Assembly: GCA_921293015.1 (NCBI GenBank)
Contig: OV121083.1
Span: 28,822,908-28,886,907 of the forward strand
Direction: 5' to 3'
DNA from: Phorcus lineatus
Lineage: Eukaryota; Mollusca; Gastropoda; Trochida; Trochidae
DNA: 64,000 nt
Both the position numbers and the translations under genes were made by a program. The notes below the pieces were generated by a model. The model searched no databases. It saw only the letters and a list, made by a program, of their open reading frames with translations, and had not been told where the DNA came from. Position 1 is the stretch's first letter, and every line of letters begins with the position of its first letter. Positions 1 through 27,092 of the stretch are shown here, piece after piece.

Positions 1-143
1 ATCCAGTTAGTAAACCGTTCTACTTTGGCCGGACTTACAAAGCCTCTGTCCACACAGCTGCCCAGGCTCAGGAAAAAAGCCGGCACACCTAGCGCTGTCA
101 ACCATCGGATGTAGCTTGCCACCTTCACGCTTGACACCAGGCA
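1..143 (-). CDS. Exon: second hydrophobic segment, open at window edge
   Basis: The acceptor is gcgcagag before 143. In the phase required by the previous exon the frame is open to base 1 and encodes a hydrophobic stretch (LTALGVPAFFLSLG) after a basic stretch. The alternative frame beginning VPGVKREGG is also open but stops at base 7 and does not fit the phase. Either frame could be wrong if the preceding donor is misplaced. Confidence 0.4.
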
Positions 144-1365
144 CTCTGCGCACATACCATAGACATATTGTATACATATATAGTTCCAAGTTGGAAAAAT
201 CCTCCTAAAAGAAAGATGTTTAATGTACAAGAATCTCTTCAACTATTGATCTCACCTGTCATTGCAAGGTCGGAGGTAAATGTTGAGAAAGACAGAAAAG
301 ATGCTGTCTGTCCCATCAGGGTAGACCAGTTGACTTTGATGAAAAGTGAGAGGTACACATGTTGCAGGAAGTTGATTAGTATCTTAATCTGTTGATTTAA
401 AACATATTTATTCAAAAGAAAGAAATGGGTACAAGTAATCCAACTTAAGTGAAACCCTCTCCTATGTTCCTATGCACATCGTTTACATAAAATTTATTAT
501 AACATGGACACGTCATATATATCAATGTACATACAAACATACATACACACACACACAAGTATATATATATATATATATATATATCTGTGTGCGTGAGTGT
601 GTTCATGTGTGAGTGTGTGATATATATAGTACAGACAAATAAGAGTGCAGTTAACTAAAGTAATCTTTATCTGTTAAAAGTTTACCAGTAATAATATCAC
701 ATTATTTGTCACTATGTGTATAAACAACTCAACATCAGATTTCCATTGGTATAGATAGTGATACTCCGAAGTGAAAAAGTCATATAGCTTAATGCAAATG
801 CCAAACCTTAGTGACTGCTGCAGATGAATGTTTGGAGAGCGCTGCACACAGGGAGATGCTGATGAGGAAGACGACTAACATTGCTGCACTGGCCGGAACT
901 TGACTGCACTCCACACACGTACTCCCCACCAGGTGGTAACCTTCAGCATGCACACAACAGTCGAAGCTTTCTTTTCCTTTGCTTCAACTCCATAAACTTA
1001 GGATTCTCTATTGCTTACTTTTTGGATTATCTAGACTCAATATGCTTTAAAAACCGCCACTCCATTATATTTGTGTAAATCTACAAAAAGTTTTATAAGA
1101 TCTATTTTGAACAGATGATACAATTCTGTTAAAGTGATATATATATATAACATAAGAAAGAAAAACAGCATGACATGTTACAGGTTGATCATGAGACTTA
1201 GAACTTTAAGATAAGCGTGCTGATGTGTAGGAGACTCTCTGCAGAGTGAGAAGTTACCTGGACTCTGACAGTGCTCGCATGTTGGTCCAGCAGTGCCACT
1301 TTGACAGGTGTTGTTGGCTAGACAGCGCTGCGGGAAGAAACACTCCACACACTCTCTCAGCGCCA
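1..1365 (-). CDS. Partial gene: cysteine-rich EGF/ephrin-receptor-like membrane protein (3 exons)
   Basis: Three minus-strand exons join in phase: 1365-1258, 940-807 and 143-1. The joined product starts with a Cys-rich module (CVECFFPQRC, then GPTCEHCQ) and continues across the first splice into GYHLVGSTCVEC, the spacing seen in EGF/laminin and GCC2-GCC3 (ephrin-receptor-like) modules. A hydrophobic segment follows (AAMLVVFLISISLCAAL), then after the next splice a second one (LTALGVPAFFLSLG). This suggests the C-terminal part of a cysteine-rich ectodomain leading into one or more membrane spans. The gene runs off the left edge, and the upstream exons that should supply the rest of the ectodomain were not found. 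Splice phases (1, then 0) support the model; the exact family is not recognised. It could be a single-pass or a multi-pass receptor-like protein. Confidence 0.55.
144..806. repeat. Intron with CA/TA microsatellite
   Basis: This intron of the left-edge gene holds a (CA)n tract followed by a (TA)n tract at about 543-584 and GT-rich sequence to about 620. Nothing else recognisable was seen. Confidence 0.7.
807..940 (-). CDS. Exon: last Cys pair and transmembrane segment
   Basis: The 134-bp exon starts after AG at 942-941 and ends before GTTTGG at 806. It encodes YHLVGSTCVECSQ, then a hydrophobic stretch of about 17 residues that ends in a Lys-containing flank. The GTTTGG donor is not a strong consensus, so the 3' end is less certain than the 5' end. 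Confidence 0.5.
1258..1365 (-). CDS. Exon: Cys-rich EGF-like module
   Basis: The acceptor is ttgaag before 1365 and the donor is GTAACT at 1257. The 108-bp exon enters with two bases of a codon and leaves with one. It encodes seven cysteines in about 35 codons, ending CEHCQSP. The G left over completes the Gly codon of the next exon. Confidence 0.55.
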
Positions 1366-1500
1366 CTTCAACACAACACAACATGGGAGGACTATTAGGT
1401 ATAGCTATCACGTATCATGCCATTCATTTAAGTAGCATTCATTCAAAATATATCAACATGTTCATTCCACTGTTAGAACTGGTGTCTCTCAGTTCATTTG

Positions 1501-2653
1501 AAACTAGAAATATGTGCATGTGATGCACAGTGATGTCCCCTTCCAAACTTTTAATCCAACCTAATCATCTTATTGCCACTTATACCAGAAACTATCCATA
1601 CCAAACATATAATAAAAAGGTTAATATATTAGCATCAATGAACCTTAAATAATAATGACTCGTGAAATATACAAGTTAAATGGTGCATAAGGAAGAGTTT
1701 TATATATTTGTCGACTTCTTTATTGTAGGGAATGTGACATTTGATACTCACACAGTCATCAAATATAATAATTAGCATCTACAGCCCCCAATATGCACTA
1801 ATTGTGTAAAAGTAGCAAAAGGCACCACCCAAGCACTAGATCTAACCACATACCAGGTTTAGTAAAGTGATTCTCATTAGATTTTTAGCTATAGGTTGGA
1901 AAATTACCCTACCCCCATATGCACAAAGTTCAAATTGTTTCCATGGGAACCAGAAAATATTAAAAAATTGAGTGACCAAAGTAGCAAAAGGCACCACTCC
2001 ATCACTAGATCTAACCACATACCAAAAAAAAATATTGAACGGTTTTTGATATATGGCCCGGAAATGAAAGCATACCCCCTATATGCACTAAGTTTAAATT
2101 GTTTCCATGGAAACCGGAAACAAAATTCAGAAGAACCAAAATAGCAAAAGCAAAAAGCTGTATAATTTGGATGTTTAATTTTGTTTTAGCGATAGGGCTA
2201 AGGGGAGGTAATTTTGGGATGTTGTGAAAGGTTTGTCGTAAAGTGGCGCATGTTTTGAAGGAGAATTTTAAAAACTGTGCATCGTTCGAGAAGTAAAATT
2301 GATGTATGCGGGTGATTCTGCCACAAATATTGAAAGCTATTATTCCAAATTTATCCTCATAGGTTCCACACATTTTTTTTCTCTCATAAAGACTATTGTT
2401 AATTTATATTTATTTGTGTAAGGTCAAGTGTTTAGCTCTATGCAGCCATGTGCTTTTACACACGCTTGAGTGAACATCTTTCATTTGGTTACCAGGAAAC
2501 CAGCAGAATTGTGTTTTTGATTGAAATAACCTACACCATGTTTCTTTAAAAAATATTGAACGTTTTTTTAGATATAGTCCGGAAACGAAAGTAGTTCGGA
2601 ATTACAGAATAACGGAATTAAGGAATTAGAGACGGGACTGAAAACATTATGTC
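1501..2653 (+). mobile_element. Pearl/Helentron-like non-autonomous element, copy 1 (right-truncated)
   Basis: The segment starts AAACTAGAAATATGTGCATG and shares about 1.15 kb with 46808-48642. The left end carries GTGATGTCCCC. The core is built of degenerate repeats, each with a TTTCCATGGAAACC-type palindrome and an AAAGGCACC block. The other copy ends in a hairpin (TTATGTCTCCC with GGGGGACATAA); this copy stops at the first arm, near 2653. Architecture of short subterminal inverted repeats, tandem core and terminal hairpin is that of mollusc pearl elements, now usually grouped with Helentrons. No transposase is encoded. Assignment to Helentron is inference. Confidence 0.6.
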
Positions 2654-3001
2654 TTGAATGTTGCTATTTCATAACTTTTCTATGCGTAACCCTACATTGT
2701 GATGCGGTTTCGTCATTTTCGCTGCTTTCCGTTGCGATTTGAATTTTTCTGTGGGAGACCTGTTTAAAGATAAAATTGACAAACAATTTCTTACAAAATA
2801 ATTTAAAGCATGCATGGCACGAACTTAAATTATTAAAGTTGTTATTGGTATTAACAAGAAGCAGTCATGTGCACCTATAGCTGTTCAAGACGAGCACGCT
2901 TTTGTAAATGAATTGAATTTGTTTTGTGCAAGGTTTGACTCTCATGACTTCTATATATTGATAAGATGTATTTATCTTTGCATAAATCTGATTACTTAGT
3001 T

Positions 3002-3482
3002 TTAAAGAGCCACTCCGTGAGTTGTTGGAGTCTTATATGCCAAACTAATCAATGGTATTATTTGATCGCGAAATATAGACTGTTACCAAAAAGACACATT
3101 TTAAAGCTTATTGTTTTTTTACAGTGACAATAAGAAGGTAGAATGTCGCAATTATGATCGAAAACCGGAAAGTTGCGCGCGTCAAATAGTCAAACGTAAT
3201 TTTGGAGATTTATTTAAAATGGCCAGGAGGGCAGTTAGGAGTTGATAGTGTTTTTAGGTTATATAACTAGTATCCATGTATATTGAGCGCGATAGCTATT
3301 AGCTATACATCTGTGCATTTATAAGGCTGTTTTTAGATTTTCATGGAAAACCAGTATTTGTCACATATATGTCTTTTGGACATGAAAAGTTAAGATGTTT
3401 TGATTTCATATCACCACATATGACATTTAGGTTCTTTCAAAGGTAAATAATATGTTATGAAAATCACGGAGTGGCTCTTTAA
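3002..3482. mobile_element. MITE with TTAA target duplication (473 bp)
   Basis: The element 3006-3478 has terminal inverted repeats AGAGCCACTCCGTGA and TCACGGAGTGGCTCT, flanked on both sides by TTAA (3002-3005 and 3479-3482). It has no coding capacity. A partial relative lies at 12541-12705 and shares the ATGATCGAAAACCGGA block. TTAA targeting fits piggyBac or Kolobok derivatives; a TA duplication (Tc1/mariner) cannot be excluded because TTAA contains TA. Confidence 0.75.
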
Positions 3483-3518
3483 CAAAAAATTTTGTTTTGG
3501 TGTTGATTAAACAACTCA

Positions 3519-4000
3519 AGGTTGTGATAGCTTGTGGCCCTGATAGATTGCCAGGTGTTGTTTTGAAAGAATTGGGAGTGAGAGTACTTTGTGATATTTT
3601 CCAGAAATGTTTAAATTATCAGTCACAGTTCAGCTGTTATACCTACTAGAAAAGAACAAATTCTGACGGAAATATGACTACCACTCAGTTGCTTTGACAT
3701 CTACAGCAATGAAGTGTTTGGAACGGGTCATAAAGAAACTTTTACTCTATAATGTCAGCCATTTGCTAGACCCTTTACAGTTGAGACCAGGGCAAGGGAC
3801 TGAGGATGCAACACTGACCTTCTTGCACAAGATTTACTCTGACCTGGAGACGTGTAATAACTATGTCAGGATACTCTTTATTGATTTCTCTTCGGCGCTC
3901 AAAAACAATTCAGTCTCACCTTTTGATGAACAAACTGTTAAATATAGGTGTTAACTCCAATATTATAAGATGGGTTAAAGAATTCATGGAAAATCTGTAA
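3519..4000 (+). pseudogene. Non-LTR retrotransposon reverse transcriptase fragment
   Basis: Conceptual translation gives ACGPDRLPGVVLKELG, then after a break AMKCLERVIKK, LLDPLQLRPGQGTEDA and YVRILFIDFSSA. These match the fingers and palm of CR1/L2-type RTs (family patterns KACGPDG, YRPVALTS, MKCFERLV, FIDFSSAFN). The fragment has stops and a frame change, and the catalytic YADD region is absent, so it is a dead 5'- and 3'-truncated copy. Confidence 0.8.
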
Positions 4001-4599
4001 TTCGGGATGTTAATCCACTAAATATTATTCCATTAACAGAAACATTGATTTCAACTTAAAACGTTTAAAGTCATGTTAAAAGTTATCGACGTTCAAAACC
4101 AGAGGTTTGTGAACATTTTGAACTTATTTGTTTAGGCTATTAAGAACATATACTTCTTGTCAACATAACTGGCATCTTGTGACATGTCATTTTCAACTCG
4201 TTTACTTATTCAAGAAGAATGACAAGTGTTAACAATGGTTAAATAAAAATTAACTGTGGCCTGTATGATATTTTGCCTTAGGGGCTCGAAAAGACCGTAC
4301 GAGATGTTATTGTTAGAGATTCTATTCTCAATAAATACCTGAAGTAGAACTTTGTGATGGCAAAGAATTGTCTTGTGCGCTTCGACAGCGATATCCACTC
4401 ATTTCCAATGTTAATGCGTTTATCTGTTCGAAATTTCCCTAATAAGTCGCATTTATGACTTTTGATAGGCCTAAATGTCACGTAACTCATTTTTAGATTG
4501 ACATAAGGACGCCATGTTGTCAAGTTCGATTACTCTTAGTATCCTTACAGCGGACCGCTAAAAAGTTAGAAGGGATTGCAGGTTTAATTCCACATTTTT

Positions 4600-5352
4600 A
4601 CTTATATATATCACGGCTGCTGACCTAGCATGCATCTGACGTCATTTCGACGTCGAAATTTTGTTGATTTCAGGTCGACCTGTTCTTCGACATTTGTAAC
4701 AAACATGTTTTTGGTTATTTTTTTTTATTTAAATGGTTGCAGTGTCATATAAACATGAATGCCCACACGGCCAATTTAATATCCCATACATGGATAACCA
4801 CACATGAGCAGCTACTTAACTCATGCATCAAGGTGTAAGATAGAGCTGCAAAAAGTGCATAGCCTCACAGATGATGCATTGCATGAAATTGTATAACGTA
4901 ATAAAGCTAACACAACGAGAATGAGCTACACGTCTTGACGTCGAAATGACGTCTTTTCAACGTCGATACAACGTTTTGGCGTCAACGTTGAACCAACGTC
5001 GAAATAACGTCTGATTTCGATGTCGCCGCAAATTTAAATCCAATCAAATTTCCACGTTAATTCAACGTTGCTACGCGACGTCGTTTCAACGTTGATACAA
5101 CGTCAGATTGCCTGCTGGGGATGTTATTGCAGGAGAGAAACCTGAAACTATTTGGGCTATGCATTGCAGTGAAACCTGCGACTATCGGCTTGAACAAGCG
5201 AACCATAGGTGATACTGCGCTGAAATTCAATGTAGCATTGCACTCAAACCTTACCTACCAAACAGTTTTCTGTCGAACCCCAGACGCGATTCAAACACCG
5301 GACCTCTAATTTCGAAGACAGACGCGCTTATCACTGCGCTAATCCGACCTTA
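4600..5352 (-). mobile_element. tRNA-derived SINE, split by a MITE
   Basis: Read on the minus strand, 5352-5275 resembles a tRNA: a candidate A box TAGCGCAGTGATAAGCGCG and a weak B box GGTGTTTGAATCGC. The body (5270-5122) contains GCGAACCATAG and ATTGCAGTGAAACCTGC, shared with SINE pieces at 29528-29695 and 63020-63226. The 'tatatatcacggctgc' block at 4602-4620 corresponds to 'catatatcgcggctgc' in the 29.5-kb copy, so the element resumes on the far side of the inserted MITE at 4624-5119. Confidence 0.65.
4624..5119. mobile_element. MITE (496 bp) inserted in the SINE
   Basis: Termini are CCTAGCATGCATCTGACGTC and, on the opposite strand, CCCAGCAGGCAATCTGACGT. The interior is rich in ACGTCGAAA and CAACGTTGA motifs in both orientations. 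It interrupts a SINE whose uninterrupted relatives lie at 29.5 and 63 kb. The flanking dinucleotide GA (4622-4623 and 5120-5121) may be a 2-bp target duplication. The superfamily is not assigned. Confidence 0.65.
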
Positions 5353-5459
5353 GCCTACTGGATTGGTTTAAGATTTTCACTGATTTTGACTCCACAGTTT
5401 AGATAGGATCTCTTTGTCTATTTTATTGTATCCACAAAGGTCTCCTTGTTGAATCTGGT

Positions 5460-5800
5460 ACATATACATACATGTAAGTTATGTTTATACCTTTAAGATT
5501 AATGAAAAACTTACTAACATGTTTCTTGCCAGCAGAAGGCTGAGTTCTGAACTCCTTGGGTGCATGAGACTGCTTATGCTTCCATTGCATGGATTTTTGC
5601 TTGGTGTCAGGGTAGCAGACGTGCATGGAAGTTATCGTGATCAGCATTGAAAATGTCCAGGAGCTCACGACTTGATTCAACTCTCTGGTGTCGATTTCGT
5701 GCACTTAAGTTTCTCGGCACCCATCTTGCAGACACCTTGGACATGTGCAATTGAACGCTTACTAATGGCTTCAACTTATGATATATCATAAGGTCTTGAA
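5460..5800 (-). pseudogene. Mariner transposase fragment (internally deleted)
   Basis: One minus frame reads KVSARWVPRNL, then HQRVESSRELLDIFNAD; another frame then reads DTKQKSMQWKHK and APKEFRTQPSAGK. These are consecutive blocks of mariner-type transposases. The segment that should hold the first catalytic Asp (family pattern TGDETW) is deleted between ARLLP and DTKQK, and a frameshift accompanies it. A related relic lies at 36990-38420. Confidence 0.8.
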
Positions 5801-6440
5801 AGCTCTGAAGCTCCTGGAAGATAGTCCAATGATGTCATTGACGAATGCCTTGTTTAAACGGCGAACTTTGCATATGTGTATTATTGTTTAGGGTGGTAAA
5901 AATACACACGTGTGCAAAACTCAATTTGCTATGCTTTCATAGGTGTTTCGTGTCCCTCTTTGGAAAAAGGTTTTCAATTTCTATAGATAGAGAAATAAGT
6001 TAAGCATCCCCACTTAAAATATGAAAATTTATTATTAGAAAGCGAAAACAAAGGCATAATTTGTTCGCTGTCCACATTAATTGGTTTGATAATACCGAGC
6101 GTAAAGCACTACCAACAAGAGCGAACAACCAAAGGACGGCGAATAATCACAAATGCAGGACAATTTTACAGGTTGTTCATACGGTTATTTGATGCCCTGA
6201 ATAACCACGTATACGATGTTGTCAGCAGCGCAAGAATTATACATAAATTATCTTCTTGCTACAGGAAAATCAGTTCAGGAAAATTAGAGGGTAAACTGGA
6301 TCCAATTTTTCAGTGGGAGACTAAACTACAGCATTTTTAGACTCATTACATAATTGACTGGGCACAATTTTGATGACAACACATCCTGAAAACAGAGCAT
6401 ATTTTACCCTTAATATAACAACACTTTCACCTTCCATCTG
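5800..6440. other. No gene recognised
   Basis: AT-rich sequence. An 84-codon open frame at 6086-6340 has no recognisable family or composition signal. Nothing supported. Confidence 0.5.
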
Positions 6441-7095
6441 CAATAATAATAACGCCTCTGCCTTCCTTCTGCAACCAAAGCAACGCTTCTGTCTTCCTTC
6501 TGCAACCAAAGCAACGCTTCTGTCTTCCTTCTGCAACCAAAGCAACGCTTCTGTCTTCCTTCTGCAACCAAGGCAACGCTTCTGTCTTCCTTCTGCAACC
6601 AAGGCAACGCTTCTGTCTTCCTTCTGTAACCAAAGCAACGCTTCTGTCTTCCTTCTGCAACCAAAGCAACGCTTCTGTCTTCCTTCTACAACCAAAGCAA
6701 CGCTTCTGTCGTCTTTCAGCAACCACAGTGATTCTTTTGCCACCTTCTGCAATCATAGCTATGCTTTTACCTTTCTTCTGCAATCATAGTGATGCCTCTG
6801 CGACCATTAAAACGCTTCTGCCTTCCTTCTGCAACCATAACAGTGCCTTTGCCTTCTCTCCGCAACCATGACTATGCTTCTGTCTTCTTTCTGCAACCAT
6901 AACAATTCCTTTGCCTTTTCTCTGCAACCGTAAAAATGCTTCTGCCTTATTTCTGTAACCATAACAATTCCTTTGCCTTCTCTCAGCAACCATAACAATG
7001 CTTCTGCCTTCTTTCTGAAACCATAACAATTCCTTTGCCTTCTCTCCGCAACCATAACAATGCTTCTGCCTTCTTTCTGAAACCATAACGATACT
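6440..7095. repeat. Minisatellite: 31-bp array followed by diverged ~30/60-bp array
   Basis: About nine near-identical 31-bp units (core GCAACGCTTCTGTCTTCCTT) occupy 6460-6715. They pass into a diverged array with units such as CAACCATAACAATGCTTCTG to about 7095. The long open frames on both strands come from the pyrimidine-rich unit, not from selection for protein. Confidence 0.9.
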
Positions 7096-7595
7096 GGTCT
7101 TTATGTAGGCGAAACGATGTGTCTGCCTTCTTTCAGCAATCCGAGTGCTACGATTAAACGTCTTGGTCAATTCATGACGCTGAAAGAAGATAGAAAGGTC
7201 ACAGCTCAGTTCTTATAGCTAGGCTGTTGTTTTACTATACTATTCTGATGTTTCTTGCTATTGTTATCCATTGTCCTTAGATTGTTTACAGAGAAAATAG
7301 GTGTAACTTGTAGCTTGCTTTCGAGTTTTCACGTAGTTTAAAAATCAAAGTGTAGACACTATTAATGATTATAAGATAAAAATCTGTATTTAAAGATTTA
7401 AAATTGCTAATGAATCGAACACCAACAAACAGTTGAGTTTAAAAGCACACCCAGTTAAAGCCGCTGTTCATTGGTGGGACTGTTAGGCGAGGTACACGGT
7501 GGATTGGAGGTAGAGTACACGGTGCATTGGAGGTAGACTACACGATAGCGTGTCCGTGTGAGCTGGGCTGTCCTCTACATGACCATACCAGCAGG
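7095..7595 (+). promoter_or_regulatory. Presumed upstream/5'UTR region of the transgelin-like gene
   Basis: About 500 bp precede the first coding ATG. From 7489 to 7545 there are two tandem copies of a ~25-bp unit (TACACGGTG(G/C)ATTGGAGGTAGA). An upstream ATG at 7580 is out of frame with the start. The CAG at 7592-7594 just before G-ATG could also be a 3' splice site, in which case the true promoter lies further upstream. No convincing TATA or CArG box was seen. Confidence 0.3.
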
Positions 7596-23752
<16,157 letters not shown>

Positions 23753-25440
23753 TGCACCTAATCAACATCTTGCACTGTCAGTGTACCACTAGTGACCAAA
23801 ATTGATGTGTCAAGTATTCATTTTCTAACTGATTATAAGTTCCTCTTTATACTTTTCATTCATGTGTTGTGTGTAGATATGTACAATATAAAGTCATGAA
23901 TACAGTCAGAAATGCTGTTATCTCTCCACAGTTGTTTTCACTCTACACGTAACAGATTTCATTGCTTTTAACAAATGGACACAAATAATGATCAATCTAC
24001 ACCAGGAAGTGATTTAAGAAAAAGTACTGTATCTAATTGCACAAAATAATAATTCATGTATCAGGATTCCTACATTGGGTTTCCCCATTGTGAATGATAA
24101 CAGAAATCATGCAGAAAGTGGTGTGCAGAAATTATTTCAGCATGAAAATGATTGAAAACTGTCAAACTCACTAGGAAACAATTTGATTTCCTGCTTGTTC
24201 TTGAGGGAGGAATACCAACTAGAGTTAAAAAACATGACACATTTTGGAGATCCTTTTATTAGCTTTGAGCAGTTGATGGTACAATGCGCACTGATTGTAT
24301 AATTTTCTACATATTAATAACATCATGACATATACATGTGCATCTCATCTTTCATAAATACACAGCTTGGCGCTGAGCAATACATCTGCACACATATCAT
24401 TTGACACAGGCCCCGATTCATAATTCTCTACAGGTGTTGATGGAACATTGAGAAGATGGAGTATTGAGGAAGACCGTATCCCCTGGCACAGTGCTATCAG
24501 ACCTGTACACCTTACGTTCAGTAGCATTAAAAATGACGTGTGGACTGTTCAGGTAAATTAACATTTGTACAAGCAGATACTTGGCTCATGTGGAGTTAGT
24601 TTGAAACATGTGATATAAACCTGTCCTCCATGTCCACTTACAGTGAAAGTCATGTTTATGACTGGACTGACTAACTGTTTGATCAATCCCTTACACGGGA
24701 TCGTCTTTCCGTCACACAATGCTCGACATTTTCTCAGAAATAAATAAGAGCATAATCTTCATCTGGTACTATTCTTATACCGCCAATAGCCAATAGGTTA
24801 TTCAACTAAAATGAATGAACACAAGTGATGAAAGGAAATCCTAATAACTGGTCTGGAGGACAAGAAGTTTTGTGCCCAAACTCCCCACCAAGCACAAGCA
24901 CCAGCACCAGGACTATAAGCAGATATGCTGCAGACCTGCTGACACAACGCTCTCCCACCCGACTCCTGGCGCGTACCTCATCCCACATGAAGTCACATCA
25001 TTGTACTCTTATTGCACTTTACAAGAGACATGTTACCGACACATGCTACCTTGTACCTGTCTCCCATTTGTCTTTTAATTTACTCTCTGACAACCATAAC
25101 TTGGACATATAAAACAAAGTACTCCTACACTAATTCTTCATCGCGATATTGACCAAGGGTTTACTACAAATGATTCCACACTTAAGTCAGCAGAGCTTTA
25201 CAAAATGTTCAGGTCCTTGAGATATTACAGTTAACACAAACCACAGCATACATGACACTATGGTGCAGACAGGAAATATTTGTCTTGAAACACTCAAGGC
25301 CCTCCCCTGTACAATAGCAAACAATTGAGAAAGACAGAAGATAGGCTAGATGAAGAAGAGGGAAGAGTATCTGTACAATAGAACAAGCACTGCCACAAAT
25401 ATCAAACACAACATGAAAAATAGTCAGAGTGTCTCATACA
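23753..25440 (+). other. Presumed transgelin 3'UTR and downstream region
   Basis: No further coding sequence seen. A candidate polyadenylation signal AATAAA lies at 24739-24744 and another at 25890-25895. Which is used cannot be told from sequence alone. Confidence 0.35.
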
Positions 25441-25455
25441 TACACATCTCACAAA

Positions 25456-25466
25456 TGAAAAGAGAA

Positions 25467-25499
<33 letters not shown>

Positions 25500-25511
25500 A
25501 AGAGAAAGAGA

Positions 25512-25579
<68 letters not shown>
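25456..25579. repeat. (GA)n microsatellite with GAAAGA interruptions
   Basis: About 120 bp of nearly pure GA/AG repeats on the plus strand (CT on minus). Open frames of Arg/Glu or Ser/Leu repeats here are artefacts. Confidence 0.95.
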
Positions 25580-25582
<3 letters not shown>

Positions 25583-26371
25583 CTTTTGGACTGTTCTACA
25601 GACATCATCCACATCTCAAAAAAAGGGCTTAACCTGTTGCTGTATAAATCCTCTAAAGGCACACGATCATCTCTCACATGAAGCTCCTCTCCTATACACA
25701 CCTGCTCATGAAACTCGGTGGACCCAACATTCATACCCTGTTCATCAGGCAAGGCACTTGATCTCATCTCCATATGCTTCAAGCATAAACATTTCAATAT
25801 TCAAACACAAACTGGTTTCATTAAAACACAAGTGTTGGCAAGAACACATCTTGTAAATTCAAAATGCAAAAGGTTGTGTTTTAAAATTCAATAAAGATAA
25901 ATAAGAATAACAAACAAACATACCCCATTAACATGTACCATGCAACGGTCAATATTGAACTCCTTGCTCTTGGATACATTGTTGCATACATTTGATATCA
26001 AAGAAATAAGTTAACTTTCAAGTCTTTTTGAACAAATGATTTAAACTTATAAACAGACAAAACATTCATAAAGGCTTTTGGTCTATAGCTATAAGCTTTT
26101 TAATTTCAAAAATTTTATTTTGGCACAAAAATGGTTCATTTTGAATCCAAAATAATCTTCCCCTGTTGTAGTTTGGATGTGACATGAACCAGTTCAAGTT
26201 ATGGAATGTATATAACAGAATGTTTTGTTCGTTACCATGTAACACCAAACTGTTGCAGAGCTGATAAAATCTTATCCACATCAATGCTTGTTATTTATAA
26301 TCAAGATACCCCAAAATTCCTTCTGCTTTTGGTACTAGTAGTTCTGTGTGAACTCTCTCTACAGAGAACCA

Positions 26372-27092
26372 GCATTTATGTAAAGCATGATAGTGCCCCA
26401 CTTGCCTATTATCCAACATTTCTTTCTGTATGTAAAGTATGCTAGTGCCCCACTTGCCTATTATCTGACTTACCTTCCTTCATGTAAAGCATGCTAGTGC
26501 CCCACTTGCCTATTATCTAACATTTCTTTCTTTATGTAAAGCATGACAGTGCCCCACTTGCCTCTTATCTAACATTTCTTTCTTTATGTAAAGTATGCTA
26601 GTGCCCCACTTGCCTATTATCTAACTTACCTTCCTTCATGTAAAGCATGCTAGTGCCCCACTTGCCTATTATCTAACATTTCTTTCTTTATGTAAAGCAT
26701 GACAGTGCCCCACTTGCCTATTATCTAACATTTCTTTCTTTATGTAAAGCATGCTAGCACCCCACTTGCCTATTATCTAACATTTCTTTCTTTATGTAAA
26801 GCATGACAGTGCCCCACTTGCCTATTATCTAACATTTCTTTCTGTATGTAAAGTATGCTAGTGCCCCACTTGTCTATTATCTGACTTACCTTCCTTCATG
26901 TAAAGCATGCTAGTGCCCCACTTGCCTATTATCTAACATTTCTTTCTTTATGTAAAGCATGACAGTGCCCCACTTGCCTATTATCTAACATTTCTTTCTG
27001 TATGTAAAGTATGCTAGTGCCCCACTTGCCTATTATCTTACATTTCTTTCTGTATGTAAAGTATGCTAGCACCCCACTTGCCTCTTACCAAA
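26372..27092. repeat. 52-bp minisatellite in the convergent intergenic region (~14 copies)
   Basis: Unit TGTAAAGCATGCTAGTGCCC, CACTTGCCTATTATCTAAC and ATTTCTTTCTTTA. Two interleaved variants differ at ATTATCTAACATTTCTTTC versus ATTATCTGACTTACCTTCC. Confidence 0.93.

Noticed and set aside
5275-5352. Functional tRNA gene on the minus strand
   Set aside because: The A box is good but the B box is degenerate and the acceptor stem does not close; downstream sequence is SINE body shared with other copies.
6440-6715. Possible CRISPR array (regular 31-bp spacing)
   Set aside because: Units are contiguous with no unique spacers, and the genome is eukaryotic.
6321-7170. Overlapping open frames on both strands of the 31-bp array
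   Set aside because: Explained by the repeat composition; several frames are open at once and none resembles a protein family.
25350-25856. 168-codon frame with an Arg/Glu run
   Set aside because: Most of the run is the (GA)n microsatellite; the opposite strand is equally open with Ser/Leu.
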